Assembly (NCBI RefSeq): GCF_900105835.1
Contig: NZ_LT629783.1
Span: 2,597,001 to 2,661,000, forward strand
Reading direction: 5' to 3'
DNA length: 64,000 nt
DNA from: Pseudomonas fragi
GTDB lineage: Bacteria; Pseudomonadota; Gammaproteobacteria; Pseudomonadales; Pseudomonadaceae
The notes beneath the pieces were generated by a model, which was given only the letters and a program-made list of their open reading frames with translations, was not told the DNA's origin and did no database searches. Shown piece after piece: positions 10,405 through 20,066 of the stretch. The translations under genes were made by a program, and so were the position numbers. The stretch's first letter is position 1. Every line of letters starts with the position of its first letter.

Positions 10405-11658
10405 ATGAGCGATAGCTTCGTTACCCAGTGCCCACATTGCCAGACCAGCTTTCGCGTCAGCCACGCCCAGTTGGGCATGGCACGCGGCGTGGTGCGCTGT
10501 GGCGCCTGCCTGCAAGTGTTCAATGCCGCCCAGCAACTGCTGAACCAGAGCACTGAAACAGGGCAGCCGCCCGCCGTGGATGCGCCTGCCGTCACCACGC
10601 CCGAAGCGAGCGAACCGGCACCCGTCGAGGCAACCGCCCCGGCCGTACCGGTCAGCCCGCCAGCGTGGCAGGCACACACGATCGACCTCGACCATCTGGA
10701 TCTGGACGAAGAACTGGCCAAGCTCGAAGAGCGTGAAATCCAGCCCAGCAAAAGCTTCGGCCAACCGCACACGCCAAAAAGCACGTCCCTGAGCGCTCGA
10801 CGCGAAACCTCTGATGCCGAAGAAGGTGAATGGTCTGACAGCCTGTTCAGTGACTCTGCCGCAGACCGCGCCGAACACGCCAAGGTTGCCGAAGGCGCTG
10901 CCGAGCTGGCTGAAACCGGGCGTACCGAGCCGTCGCTGTCACTGGACCTCGACGAACCGGACGACACCCCGCCGCTCCAGCTGTCCCTGGACGACGACCT
11001 CGAACCACCGCTGGCGGGCGAACGCCTGTCTGCCACCGATGACGAGGACGACGAACTCCCTGAGCTTGCGCCCGTGAGCAAGGACAGGCGCAAGCGCAGC
11101 GAGCCGGCCATGCGCGAAGACCCGCTGCTGGATCTGGTGGACGACCCGCTGCAACTGGACTGGCAAAAGCGCCGCACCCCCTGGGGCAAGCGCCTGCTCT
11201 GGACGCTGCTGGTGCTGCTGGCTGCCGCAGCCCTGGCCGGGCAGTACATCGCCAATCACTTCGATGAGCTGGCGCGCCAGGACCAGTACCGCCCGATCTT
11301 CCAGCAGTTATGCCCGCAGATCGGCTGTACGGTGCCGTCCAAGGTTGATATCGACCGGATCAAGAGCAGCAACCTGGTGGTGCGCAGCCACCCCGAATTT
11401 GCCGGAGCGCTGGTGGTGGATGCCATCCTCTACAACCGCGCGCCGTTCTCCCAGCCCTTTCCGCTACTGGAACTGCGCTTTGCCGACCTCAACGGCAAAA
11501 TGATCGCCAGTCGTCGGTTCAAACCCGGTGAATACCTCAGCGGCGATATGGCCAAAGCCGAAATGCCGCCGCAAACCCCTATCCATATAGCCCTGGACAT
11601 CCTCGACCCAGGCCCGAAGGCCGTGAACTACAGCCTGAGTTTTCATTCTCCTGAATAA
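10405..11658 (+). CDS. Zinc-ribbon and DUF3426 membrane protein
   Basis: A 417-residue protein of unknown function. The N-terminus is an MJ0042-type zinc finger with two Cys pairs (CPHC and CGAC). A long acidic, low-complexity region rich in Asp, Glu and Pro (about 50-250) follows, then one membrane segment (LLWTLLVLLAAAALAGQYIA, about 264-283) and a DUF3426 C-terminal domain, probably periplasmic. The conserved start MSDSFVTQCPHCQTSF favours the ATG at 10405 with GGATGG before it; an ATG seven codons earlier (10384) is possible. Located between prmA and dusB, as in other pseudomonads. Confidence 0.88.
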   Translation: MSDSFVTQCPHCQTSFRVSHAQLGMARGVVRCGACLQVFNAAQQLLNQSTETGQPPAVDAPAVTTPEASEPAPVEATAPAVPVSPPAWQAHTIDLDHLDLDEELAKLEEREIQPSKSFGQPHTPKSTSLSARRETSDAEEGEWSDSLFSDSAADRAEHAKVAEGAAELAETGRTEPSLSLDLDEPDDTPPLQLSLDDDLEPPLAGERLSATDDEDDELPELAPVSKDRRKRSEPAMREDPLLDLVDDPLQLDWQKRRTPWGKRLLWTLLVLLAAAALAGQYIANHFDELARQDQYRPIFQQLCPQIGCTVPSKVDIDRIKSSNLVVRSHPEFAGALVVDAILYNRAPFSQPFPLLELRFADLNGKMIASRRFKPGEYLSGDMAKAEMPPQTPIHIALDILDPGPKAVNYSLSFHSPE

Positions 11659-11668
11659 GCGCGCTACG

Positions 11669-11705
11669 CTTTAGCGACACGTTGGCCGCTAAACGCAGCT
11701 TTTTT
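11669..11705 (+). terminator. Probable terminator after the DUF3426 gene
   Basis: Inverted repeat TTTAGCG / CGCTAAA with a 10-base loop, followed within a few bases by a six-T run. Confidence 0.55.
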
Positions 11706-11780
11706 GCGCTCTGCAGCTTGTCGCATGGCACTTGCAACTGACTGCAAGCCTCAATTGTTCAAAAATCATCCAATTGCGAC

Positions 11781-11809
11781 TTTAACCAGTCATCGAGAGC
11801 GGGTATCAT
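11781..11809 (+). promoter_or_regulatory. Candidate sigma70 promoter of dusB-fis
   Basis: TTTAAC and TATCAT are separated by exactly 17 bases. The -10 matches consensus at 5 of 6 positions; the -35 is poor. It lies about 50 bases before the dusB start, in the only gap ahead of the dusB-fis operon. Confidence 0.35.
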
Positions 11810-11860
11810 GCCAACCCTTTTTCGAACTCCCCAGATCCGGCCCCACAACAGGGAAGTCCT

Positions 11861-12874
11861 ATGTCGGCGGTACGCATCGGCCCATATACATTGCACAACG
11901 GTTTGATTCTCGCCCCTATGGCGGGTGTCACCGACCAGCCCTTTCGTCAGCTTTGCCGACGCATGGGCGCAGGCCTGGTTGTTTCGGAAATGGTCACCAG
12001 TGACATGAGTCTCTGGAACAGCCGCAAATCGCGCCTGCGCATGATTCACGACGGTGATCCCGAGCCACGCTCGGTACAGATCGCCGGAGGCGATGCGCAA
12101 ATGCTGGCAGACGCCGCCAGGGCCAATGTGGAACTGGGCGCACAGATTATTGATATCAACATGGGGTGCCCGGCAAAGAAGGTCTGCAACAAGGCCGCCG
12201 GCTCCGCGTTGCTGAAAGACGAAGCACTGGTAAACGAGATCCTGCAGGCCGTCGTGGCTGCGGTTGATGTGCCGGTTACCCTGAAGATCCGCACCGGCTG
12301 GGACCGGGACAACAAGAACGGCATCACGGTGGCAAAGATCGCCGAACAAGCCGGGATTACCGCCCTGGCGGTGCACGGCAGAACCCGCGCCGACCTGTAC
12401 ACCGGTGAAGCCGAGTACGACACCATTGCCGCGATCAAGCAGGCCGTGTCGATACCGGTGTTTGCCAACGGCGATATCGATTCACCCCACAAGGCCCTGC
12501 ACGTGTTGAACGCGACCGGGGCCGACGGGCTGTTGATTGGCAGGGCGGCCCAGGGGCGGCCCTGGATTTTCCGCGAAGTCGATCACTTTCTGCGTACCGG
12601 GCAGCTGTTGCCGGCACCGGAGATGGTCGAAGTGGAACGTATTCTGCTAGAGCATCTGGCTGCATTGCATACCTTCTATGGGGAGGTACTGGGCGTACGC
12701 ATTGCCCGCAAGCATGTCGGGTGGTATCTGGCAACCTTGCCGGGCGCCAAGGAGTTTCGCGCCCACTTCAATCGTTTAGAAGATACGGAAGCACAATGCG
12801 CCAACGTTCAGGCGTTTTTCGCCGAACGACACAAGAGCCTGGTAACAGGGGACGAAGGATGGGTGGCCGCATGA
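11861..12874 (+). CDS. dusB: tRNA-dihydrouridine synthase B
   Basis: FMN-dependent reduction of uridine to dihydrouridine in the tRNA D loop. The 337-residue TIM-barrel enzyme shows [14 protein letters not shown] near the N-terminus, [19 protein letters not shown] with the catalytic Cys, [19 protein letters not shown] and [22 protein letters not shown] precedes the ATG. Its stop overlaps the fis start (ATGA), the classic dusB-fis operon. Confidence 0.97.
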   Translation: MSAVRIGPYTLHNGLILAPMAGVTDQPFRQLCRRMGAGLVVSEMVTSDMSLWNSRKSRLRMIHDGDPEPRSVQIAGGDAQMLADAARANVELGAQIIDINMGCPAKKVCNKAAGSALLKDEALVNEILQAVVAAVDVPVTLKIRTGWDRDNKNGITVAKIAEQAGITALAVHGRTRADLYTGEAEYDTIAAIKQAVSIPVFANGDIDSPHKALHVLNATGADGLLIGRAAQGRPWIFREVDHFLRTGQLLPAPEMVEVERILLEHLAALHTFYGEVLGVRIARKHVGWYLATLPGAKEFRAHFNRLEDTEAQCANVQAFFAERHKSLVTGDEGWVAA

Positions 12875-13191
12875 CGATGATGACCGAGACATTAGTGAGT
12901 GGAACAACGCCCGTGAGCGACAACGTCAACTTGAAACAGCACCTCAATACACCGAGCGAAGAAGGTCAGACCCTTCGCGGGAGTGTCGAAAAGGCGCTGC
13001 ACAATTATTTCGCCCACCTGGAGGGCGCTGAAGTCACGGACGTCTACAACCTGGTACTTTCCGAAGTCGAGGCTCCCCTTCTCGAGTGCGTCATGAACTA
13101 CGTCAAGGGCAACCAGACCAAGGCCTCCGAGCTGCTGGGCCTCAATCGCGGCACCTTGCGCAAAAAGCTCAAACAGTACGATCTGCTGTAA
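12871..13191 (+). CDS. fis: Nucleoid-associated DNA-binding protein Fis
   Basis: Global regulator that bends DNA and activates rRNA and growth-phase promoters as a homodimer. The C-terminal helix-turn-helix is intact: [20 protein letters not shown], ending in the usual LKQYDLL. The ATG at 12871 overlaps the dusB stop and gives 106 residues, close to the P. aeruginosa protein. Two more Met codons follow at once (12877, 12880), so the exact start is uncertain by two or three residues. Translational coupling to dusB is likely. Confidence 0.96.
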   Translation: MTMMTETLVSGTTPVSDNVNLKQHLNTPSEEGQTLRGSVEKALHNYFAHLEGAEVTDVYNLVLSEVEAPLLECVMNYVKGNQTKASELLGLNRGTLRKKLKQYDLL

Positions 13192-13208
13192 GCATTCAAT
13201 CAAACCTG

Positions 13209-13241
13209 AAAGGCGTCCTGGTAAAACGGGCCGCCTTTTTT
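13209..13241 (+). terminator. Probable terminator after fis
   Basis: AAAGGCG pairs with CGCCTTT across a 16-base loop and the right arm runs into a six-T tract. It lies 18 bases after the fis stop and 31 before purH. Confidence 0.65.
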
Positions 13242-13272
13242 GCTGACTCCTTTGCTTTTGATGGAAATCGAG

Positions 13273-14880
13273 ATGACCGATCAGACTACCCGCCTGCCGA
13301 TCCGCCGCGCTCTAATCAGCGTTTCCGACAAAACCGGAATCCTTGATTTCGCCCGTGAACTGGAAGCCCTCGGCGTCGAGATCCTGTCCACTGGCGGTAC
13401 GTTCAAGCTGCTGCAAGACAACGGCGTTGCCGCTGTTGAAGTCGCGGACTACACCGGCTTTGCAGAAATGATGGACGGTCGGGTGAAAACCCTGCACCCG
13501 AAAATCCACGGTGGCATCCTGGGCCGTCGCGGCATTGACGATGACATCATGAGCGAGCACGGCATCAAGCCGATCGACCTGGTCGCGGTTAACCTCTACC
13601 CGTTCGAAGCCACCATCTCCAAGCCGGGTTGCGACCTGCCGACCGCCATCGAGAACATCGATATCGGCGGCCCGACCATGGTTCGCTCGGCAGCGAAAAA
13701 CCACAAAGACGTGGCCATCGTGGTCAATGCCAGCGATTACGCCAACGTGCTGGAAAACCTCAAGGCCGGTGGCCTGACCTACGCACAGCGTTTCGACCTG
13801 ATGCTTAAGGCGTTTGAACACACCGCCGCCTACGACGGCATGATCGCCAACTACCTGGGCACCGTGAACCAGGCCGCTGAAACACTGAGCACCGAAGACC
13901 GCGGCCTGTTCCCGCGCACCTTCAACAGCCAGTTCATCAAGGCCCAGGAAATGCGCTACGGCGAGAACCCGCACCAGAAAGCGGCGTTCTATGTTGAAGC
14001 CAAGCCGACCGAAGTCAGCATCGCGACGGCAACCCAGCTGCAAGGCAAGGAACTGTCGTTCAACAACGTGGCCGACACCGACGCCGCGCTGGAATGCGTA
14101 AAAAGCTTCGTCAAGCCAGCCTGCGTCATCGTCAAGCACGCTAACCCGTGCGGCGTGGCCGTAAGCCCGGACGCCGAAGGCGGCATCCGCCAGGCCTACG
14201 AGCTGGCGTACGCCACTGATACCGAATCGGCATTCGGCGGCATCATCGCCTTCAACCGTGAACTGGACGCCGAAACGGCCAAGGCCATCGTTGAGCGCCA
14301 GTTCGTTGAAGTGATCATCGCCCCATCGGTTAGCGAAGAAGCTCGCGCCATTGTGGCTGCCAAAGCCAATGTGCGCCTGCTGGCCTGTGGCGAGTGGAGC
14401 GCAGAGCGCACCCCGGCCTGGGACTTCAAACGCGTTAATGGCGGTTTGCTGGTTCAAAGCCGCGACATCGAAATGATCGGCAGCGAAGACCTCAAAGTCG
14501 TGACCAAGCGTGCCCCGACCGAGCAAGAGATCAACGACCTGATCTTTGCCTGGAAAGTAGCCAAGTACGTCAAGTCCAACGCCATTGTCTACGCCAAGGG
14601 CCGTCAGACCATCGGTGTCGGCGCAGGCCAGATGAGCCGCGTAAACTCGGCCCGTATCGCTGCGATCAAGGCTGAACACGCCGGCCTGCAAGTGCAGGGC
14701 GCTGTGATGGCATCGGACGCATTCTTCCCGTTCCGTGACGGCATCGACAACGCCGCCAAGGCCGGTATCACTGCTGTGATCCAGCCGGGCGGCTCGATGC
14801 GTGACAACGAAGTGATTGCTGCCGCTGACGAAGCCGGCATTGCGATGGTGTTCACCGGCATGCGCCACTTCCGTCACTAA
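13273..14880 (+). CDS. purH: Bifunctional AICAR formyltransferase / IMP cyclohydrolase
   Basis: Last two steps of IMP synthesis. The 535-residue protein has the IMP cyclohydrolase (MGS-like) domain at the N-terminus ([44 protein letters not shown]) and the transformylase domain at the C-terminus ([13 protein letters not shown] segment [45 protein letters not shown]). The ATG at 13273 gives the family length; another in-frame ATG four codons earlier (13261) cannot be excluded. Upstream of purD, as in most pseudomonads. Confidence 0.97.
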   Translation: MTDQTTRLPIRRALISVSDKTGILDFARELEALGVEILSTGGTFKLLQDNGVAAVEVADYTGFAEMMDGRVKTLHPKIHGGILGRRGIDDDIMSEHGIKPIDLVAVNLYPFEATISKPGCDLPTAIENIDIGGPTMVRSAAKNHKDVAIVVNASDYANVLENLKAGGLTYAQRFDLMLKAFEHTAAYDGMIANYLGTVNQAAETLSTEDRGLFPRTFNSQFIKAQEMRYGENPHQKAAFYVEAKPTEVSIATATQLQGKELSFNNVADTDAALECVKSFVKPACVIVKHANPCGVAVSPDAEGGIRQAYELAYATDTESAFGGIIAFNRELDAETAKAIVERQFVEVIIAPSVSEEARAIVAAKANVRLLACGEWSAERTPAWDFKRVNGGLLVQSRDIEMIGSEDLKVVTKRAPTEQEINDLIFAWKVAKYVKSNAIVYAKGRQTIGVGAGQMSRVNSARIAAIKAEHAGLQVQGAVMASDAFFPFRDGIDNAAKAGITAVIQPGGSMRDNEVIAAADEAGIAMVFTGMRHFRH

Positions 14881-14910
14881 CAGCACGATCCCATGTAGGC
14901 ACCGGCTTTT

Positions 14911-14996
14911 GTGGGAGCTGGCTTGCCTGCGACAGCAACACTTCGGTAGGTATGAAACCCCGAGGTGCCTGTATCGCGGGCAAGCCCGGCTCCCAC
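14911..14996. repeat. REP pair (REPIN), 86 bp, diverged arms
   Basis: Left arm GTGGGAGCTGGCTTGCCTGC and right arm GCGGGCAAGCCCGGCTCCCAC, more diverged than the others here and one base longer. Located between purH and purD. Confidence 0.85.
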
Positions 14997-15062
14997 AAAA
15001 GCCCGGCCTTCAGGCACCTCAGCGGTGCTTATCAGAATTCAGCGTCATCCGAGGTTTTTGAA

Positions 15063-16361
15063 ATGAATGTTTTGATCATTGGCAGCGGTGGCCGCGAACA
15101 CGCACTGGCCTGGAAAGTAGCTCAGGACCCACGTGTCGCCAAAGTATTCGTTGCCCCGGGCAACGCCGGCACCGCCATTGAAGCCAAGTGCGAAAACGTC
15201 GCCATCGACGTGCTGGCCCTTGAGCAACTGGCGGACTTCGCCGAGAAGAACGTTTCCCTGACCATCGTCGGCCCGGAAGTGCCGCTGGTTGCCGGTGTGG
15301 TTGACCTGTTCCGCGCCCGTGGCCTGGACTGCTTCGGCCCGACCGCTGGCGCCGCCCAGCTGGAAGGCTCCAAGGCGTTCACCAAGGACTTCCTGGCGCG
15401 TCACAAGATCCCGACCGCCGACTACCAGAACTTCACCGAAATCGAACCGGCCCTGGCTTACCTGCAGAAAGTCGGCGCGCCGATCGTGATCAAGGCTGAT
15501 GGCCTGGCTGCCGGCAAAGGCGTAATTGTCGCCATGACCCTGGGAGAAGCCGAAGACGCCGTGCGTGACATGCTCGCAGGCAATGCCTTTGGCGAAGCCG
15601 GTTCGCGCGTAGTGATCGAAGAGTTCCTCGACGGCGAAGAAGCCAGCTTTATCGTAATGGTCGACGGCAAGAACGTATTGCCGATGGCTACCAGCCAGGA
15701 CCACAAGCGCGTCGGCGACGGCGATAGCGGCCCGAACACCGGCGGCATGGGTGCTTACTCCCCTGCCCCGGTGGTCACCGCTGACGTTCACCAGCGCGTG
15801 ATGGACCTGGTGATCTGGCCAACCGTGCGCGGCATGGCTGAAGAAGGCAACGTCTACACCGGCTTCCTGTACGCAGGGCTGATGATCGACAAGGCCGGCA
15901 ACCCGAAGGTCATCGAGTTCAACTGCCGCTTTGGCGACCCGGAAACCCAACCAGTAATGCTGCGTCTGCAATCGAGCCTGGTGCTGCTGGTTGAAGCGGC
16001 ATTGGCTCAAGCGCTGGACAAGGTTGAAGCGCAATGGGACCCACGCCCGAGCCTGGGCATTGTCCTGGCTGCTGGTGGCTACCCTGGCGACTACGCCAAG
16101 GGCGCGGTGATCCACGGCCTGGATGCAGCGGCCAAGCTGGAAGGCAAGGTGTTCCACGCAGGTACCGCACTCAACACCGCGGGTGAAGTCGTTACCTCTG
16201 GTGGCCGCGTACTGTGCGCAACCGCTATGGGCGACACCGTTGAAGCGGCTCAGCACAAGGCTTACGAGCTGGCCAAGGCGATTGAATGGGACGGTTGCTT
16301 CTACCGTAACGACATTGGTTACCGCGCCATTGCACGCGAACGCGGTGATAACCAGGAATAA
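15063..16361 (+). CDS. purD: Phosphoribosylamine-glycine ligase
   Basis: Second step of purine synthesis, making glycinamide ribonucleotide with ATP. The 432-residue ATP-grasp enzyme has MNVLIIGSGGREHALAWK, IVGPEVPLVAGVVD, IVIKADGLAAGKGV, and VIEFNCRFGDPETQPVM. The frame extends upstream through the REP pair, but the ATG at 15063 has SD GAGG and matches the family N-terminus. Confidence 0.97.
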   Translation: MNVLIIGSGGREHALAWKVAQDPRVAKVFVAPGNAGTAIEAKCENVAIDVLALEQLADFAEKNVSLTIVGPEVPLVAGVVDLFRARGLDCFGPTAGAAQLEGSKAFTKDFLARHKIPTADYQNFTEIEPALAYLQKVGAPIVIKADGLAAGKGVIVAMTLGEAEDAVRDMLAGNAFGEAGSRVVIEEFLDGEEASFIVMVDGKNVLPMATSQDHKRVGDGDSGPNTGGMGAYSPAPVVTADVHQRVMDLVIWPTVRGMAEEGNVYTGFLYAGLMIDKAGNPKVIEFNCRFGDPETQPVMLRLQSSLVLLVEAALAQALDKVEAQWDPRPSLGIVLAAGGYPGDYAKGAVIHGLDAAAKLEGKVFHAGTALNTAGEVVTSGGRVLCATAMGDTVEAAQHKAYELAKAIEWDGCFYRNDIGYRAIARERGDNQE

Positions 16362-16375
16362 GCACTCCACACGGA

Positions 16376-16402
16376 TAGGCGGGGCCCCTCGGGCCTTGCC
16401 TA
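16376..16402 (+). terminator. Probable terminator after purD
   Basis: Twelve-base stem TAGGCGGGGCCC / GGGCCTTGCCTA (two G-T wobbles) with a CTC loop, followed by ATTATT. It lies between purD and retS. Confidence 0.6.
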
Positions 16403-16460
16403 ATTATTCCAGGCCCGCGCATAGTTAACCTCAGGCTTCACTTTACGAAGGGATTTCGCC

Positions 16461-19241
16461 GTGCGCTGGCTCAGGATCGCCATAGCTTTTACCGCTGCCT
16501 TACTGGCCACTGTGCTTGGCATGATGCCTGCGCAAGCCGCTCCGTCTACCAGTTGGTCGGTCTTGTCAGACCCGCAGGCCACGCTGGAACTGAGTGATGT
16601 CCGTTCCCCCCGCCTGTCCAGCCAGTTCAGCCCGGTCGACCTTGGCCGCATAGGGGCTGCTGAACCCGGCGAGGCCCTGTGGTTGCGAGTACACCTGCAA
16701 CCCGACAAGCACGAACAGGTACTGCGGCTATTCGCCCCCGACCTGGCGCGCCTGGACATGTATGTGTTCGATGATCAAAAACTGATCAGCGAAATCAACA
16801 CCGGCTCAGCATTACCCACCAATAACAAACCGGTGCCCAGCAGTGACTACCTGCTACCCCTGCCCCAAAGCGGCAAACCGCTGGATGTTTACCTGCGCAT
16901 GGTCTCTGACCACCAACTGCGCCCGCACATTACCCTCGACACTGCCGTGATGCTGGCCGCCAGCCAGAGCAAACCCCTGCTCTATGGCCTGTTGCTGGGC
17001 TGCATGACGATGCTGTTGCTGCACAACCTTGTACGCTTTGCCTTTAGCCGTTCGCCCAGCAGCCTGTGGCTGGCGATCTGCGAAGCCCTGCTGATGGCCA
17101 GTTCAGTGCTGTTCCTGAATCTGCTCGACCCCTGGCTGGGCCAGTGGCACGGCATGCAAACCCCGGGGGCCTACCTGACCCTGCTGCTGACCGCACCTTG
17201 CGGGCTGATGTTCACCTATACCTTTTTCGCCAGTCGCGGCGCCCATCGGCTGCTCAAACTGCTGTTGCTGGACATCCTGATCATCGGCCTGGGCGGCCTG
17301 TTGCTGCTGTTTATCGACAACCTGCCGCTGAACCTCATCACCTACGCTCTGGTCGGGCTGGCAAGCGTCAGCATCCTGGCCGTATCGGTCTACCACTGGC
17401 AAAAGGGCTACAAGCCAGCGCGCATGTTTGTCATGGCGATGGTGATTTTCAATATCGGTACCCTGGTGATTCTCCCGGCACTGCTGGGCCTGACCCTGAT
17501 CGCGCCACAGGAACTGGTGCTGGCGCTGATGTGTGTGGTGTGTATCAGCGGCTTGCTGATGAGCTTTGCCCTGAGCGAGCGCAACCGCAGCATCACCCAG
17601 GCGCAGTTCAGCATCAGCCGCGAGCTGGCGGCCAGCACGGCCGAGGTCAATGCCAAGGCCGAGTTCCTGGCCAAGATCAGCCACGAAATCCGCACCCCCA
17701 TGAACGGTGTGCTGGGCATGACCGAATTGCTGCTGGGCACGCCACTGTCGGTCAAGCAGCGCGACTATGTGCAGACCATTCACAGCGCGGGCAATGAACT
17801 GCTGACCCTGATCAACGAAATTCTCGACATTTCCAAGCTTGAATCCGGGCAAATCGAGCTGGATGACGTGCAGTTCGACCTCAATGCCCTGATCGAAGAT
17901 TGCCTGAGCATCTTCCGCACCAAGGCCGAACAGCAAAACGTCGAACTCATCAGCTTTATCCAGCCGCAAGTACCGCGGGTGATCAGCGGTGACCCGACCC
18001 GCTTGCGACAGACCCTGCTCAGCCTGCTTGAAAGCTCCCTGAAAAAGACCGACGAGGGCGAGATCCTGATTGTCGTGGCCCTTGAGGAACGCAGTGGCCC
18101 GCCGCGCCTGCGCATTGCCATCCAGGACTCCGGCCAGCCGATGGACGAACAGGAGCGCGACGCCCTGTTGCATGCCGAACTGCACAGCAAGAACTTCCTA
18201 GCCGCCACCCGCCTTGGCGGCCATTTGGGCCTGGTGATTGCTCGCCAGCTGATCATGCTGATGGGCGGCGAATTTGGCATAAAACCGGGGCAAACCACCG
18301 GCAGCAACCTGTGGCTGACCCTGCCCCTGGACCCGCAGCACCTGGAACACCCGACCTCGGACCTGGACAGCCCGCTCAAAGGCGCACGGGTGCTGGTGGT
18401 CGACGACAACGATACCTGCCGCAAAGTGCTGGTGCAGCAATGCTCCGCCTGGGGCTTGAACGTCAGCGCCGCCGCCTCGGGCAAGGAAGCCCTGGCCCTG
18501 CTGCGTACCAAGGCGCACTTGCGTGACTACTTCGACATCGTGTTGCTGGACCAGAACATGCCCGGCATGACCGGCATGCAACTGGCCGCCAAGATCAAGG
18601 AAGACCCGAGCCTGAACCACGACATCCTGCTGGTGATGCTCACCGGCATCAGCAACGCGCCGAGCAAGATCATTGCGCGCAATTGCGGCATCAAGCGCAT
18701 CCTCGCCAAGCCGGTGGCCGGCTACACCCTCAAGACCACCCTGGCCGACGAGCTGACCCAACGTAACAAGGGCCATGCCACTGCACACACCTCGGCCAAT
18801 GGCCCCGCCGTCGTGCCGGTGTCAGTGCCGGGCGACTTCCGCATTCTGGTGGCCGAAGACAACAACATCTCGACCAAAGTGATTCGCGGCATGCTGGGCA
18901 AGCTCAATTTGCACCCGGACACCGCCTGCAATGGCGCCGAAGCGCTCAAGGCGATGAAAACCCAGCGTTACGACCTGGTGCTGATGGACTGTGAGATGCC
19001 GGTACTCGACGGGTTTTCCGCCACCGAGCAACTGCGCGCCTGGGAAGTCAGCCATCAGCGCGTGCGCACTCCGGTGGTCGCGTTGACCGCGCATATCCTC
19101 ACCGAACACAAGGAACGTGCGCGGCAGGCCGGTATGGACGGGCATATGTCCAAACCCGTGGAGCTGTCACAACTGCGTGAGCTGGTGGAATATTGGGTCG
19201 AACAACGTGAGTTGCGTCAATCCAGGACACAACTGTCCTAA
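16461..19241 (+). CDS. retS: Hybrid sensor kinase RetS, regulator of the Gac/Rsm switch
   Basis: Inner-membrane hybrid sensor of 926 residues. It has a signal segment, a periplasmic 7TMR-DISMED2 domain (about 35-165), seven membrane helices (about 175-375), a HisKA domain with KISHEIRTPMNGVLGM (His408), an ATPase-like domain, and two receivers: VLVVDDNDTCRK with LLDQNMPGMTG, then ILVAEDNNISTK with LMDCEMPVLDG and KPV. In P. aeruginosa RetS blocks GacS and so favours acute virulence over biofilm genes; P. fluorescens RetS acts likewise. The ATPase N-box and G boxes look degenerate. Start is GTG with SD GAAGGG. Position after purD matches PA4856. Confidence 0.93.
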   Translation: MRWLRIAIAFTAALLATVLGMMPAQAAPSTSWSVLSDPQATLELSDVRSPRLSSQFSPVDLGRIGAAEPGEALWLRVHLQPDKHEQVLRLFAPDLARLDMYVFDDQKLISEINTGSALPTNNKPVPSSDYLLPLPQSGKPLDVYLRMVSDHQLRPHITLDTAVMLAASQSKPLLYGLLLGCMTMLLLHNLVRFAFSRSPSSLWLAICEALLMASSVLFLNLLDPWLGQWHGMQTPGAYLTLLLTAPCGLMFTYTFFASRGAHRLLKLLLLDILIIGLGGLLLLFIDNLPLNLITYALVGLASVSILAVSVYHWQKGYKPARMFVMAMVIFNIGTLVILPALLGLTLIAPQELVLALMCVVCISGLLMSFALSERNRSITQAQFSISRELAASTAEVNAKAEFLAKISHEIRTPMNGVLGMTELLLGTPLSVKQRDYVQTIHSAGNELLTLINEILDISKLESGQIELDDVQFDLNALIEDCLSIFRTKAEQQNVELISFIQPQVPRVISGDPTRLRQTLLSLLESSLKKTDEGEILIVVALEERSGPPRLRIAIQDSGQPMDEQERDALLHAELHSKNFLAATRLGGHLGLVIARQLIMLMGGEFGIKPGQTTGSNLWLTLPLDPQHLEHPTSDLDSPLKGARVLVVDDNDTCRKVLVQQCSAWGLNVSAAASGKEALALLRTKAHLRDYFDIVLLDQNMPGMTGMQLAAKIKEDPSLNHDILLVMLTGISNAPSKIIARNCGIKRILAKPVAGYTLKTTLADELTQRNKGHATAHTSANGPAVVPVSVPGDFRILVAEDNNISTKVIRGMLGKLNLHPDTACNGAEALKAMKTQRYDLVLMDCEMPVLDGFSATEQLRAWEVSHQRVRTPVVALTAHILTEHKERARQAGMDGHMSKPVELSQLRELVEYWVEQRELRQSRTQLS

Positions 19242-19298
19242 CAGACCGCCAATCCCCCTGATAGACTTTCGGCGCCTCCCTCGATGTGAGCTCAGACC

Positions 19299-19895
19299 AT
19301 GCTCCATATGCTGTTCAGTGTGTACTTGAAGATGCTGGTGCTCTACAGCCCGTTTTTCGTGCTGTCGTGTTTTATCAGCCTGACCCGGGGTTACTCGAAC
19401 AAGGAACGCCGCCGCCTGGCCTGGAAAGTGGCCCTGGCCACGCTGATCTCCAGCGTGTTGCTGTACCTGTTCGGGCGCATGATTTTCAGCGTCTTCGGCA
19501 TCACCGTCGATGCGTTCCGCATCGGTGCCGGCAGCGTGCTGTTTATCTCGGCGCTGGGCATGGCCCAGGGCAAATCTGCGGTGCAAACCGACAATGTGCA
19601 GCAGGACGTGACCATCGTGCCACTGACCATTCCCCTGACTGTAGGCCCCGGCACCATCGGTGCGTTGCTGGTCATGGGCGTCAGCCAGCCGCACTGGGAT
19701 GACAAGCTGATGGCGATTGTGAGTATTGCCCTGGCCAGCCTGACGGTGGGCGTGGTGCTTTACCTGTCCAACCGCATTGAGCGGATTCTCGGCGAGCAGG
19801 GTTTGCAGATCGTCAGCCGCCTGATGGGTCTGTTTGTCTGCGCCCTTGCAGCGCAGATTATCTTTACCGGGATCAGGGGCTATCTGATCCCCTGA
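19299..19895 (+). CDS. MarC family inner-membrane protein
   Basis: A 198-residue hydrophobic protein with about six membrane helices. The signature VPLTIPLTVGPGTIGALLVMG is typical of the MarC/UPF0056 family, whose function is unproven (the link to multiple antibiotic resistance was withdrawn for E. coli MarC). Also visible are the N-terminal SVYLKMLVLYSPFFVLSCF helix and a conserved C-terminal FTGIRGYL. It lies 57 bases after retS on the same strand, as in PAO1. Confidence 0.88.
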   Translation: MLHMLFSVYLKMLVLYSPFFVLSCFISLTRGYSNKERRRLAWKVALATLISSVLLYLFGRMIFSVFGITVDAFRIGAGSVLFISALGMAQGKSAVQTDNVQQDVTIVPLTIPLTVGPGTIGALLVMGVSQPHWDDKLMAIVSIALASLTVGVVLYLSNRIERILGEQGLQIVSRLMGLFVCALAAQIIFTGIRGYLIP

Positions 19896-19921
19896 TCAAC
19901 AACTGCGGCTGGCAGGCCTGT

Positions 19922-20006
19922 GTGGGAGCGGGCTTGCTCGCGATACAGGCGATGCGGTTTGCCTGCCTGACTGCGGCGATGCCTTCGCAGGCAAGCCTGC
20001 TCCCAC
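19922..20006. repeat. REP pair (REPIN), 85 bp
   Basis: Left arm GTGGGAGCGGGCTTGCTCGC, right arm ending CTGCTCCCAC. A degenerate extra half-element (GCTGGCAAGCCAGCTCCCCC) follows near 20034-20053. It lies between convergent marC and cobJ. Confidence 0.9.
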
Positions 20007-20066
20007 AGGCCATGTGCACTCCCTGAAATCAGCAGCTGGCAAGCCAGCTCCCCCAACAGTCAGGGC

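Noticed and set aside
13312..14886. Long minus-strand open frame opposite purH
   Set aside because: Antisense shadow typical of GC-rich DNA; purH is unmistakable on the other strand.
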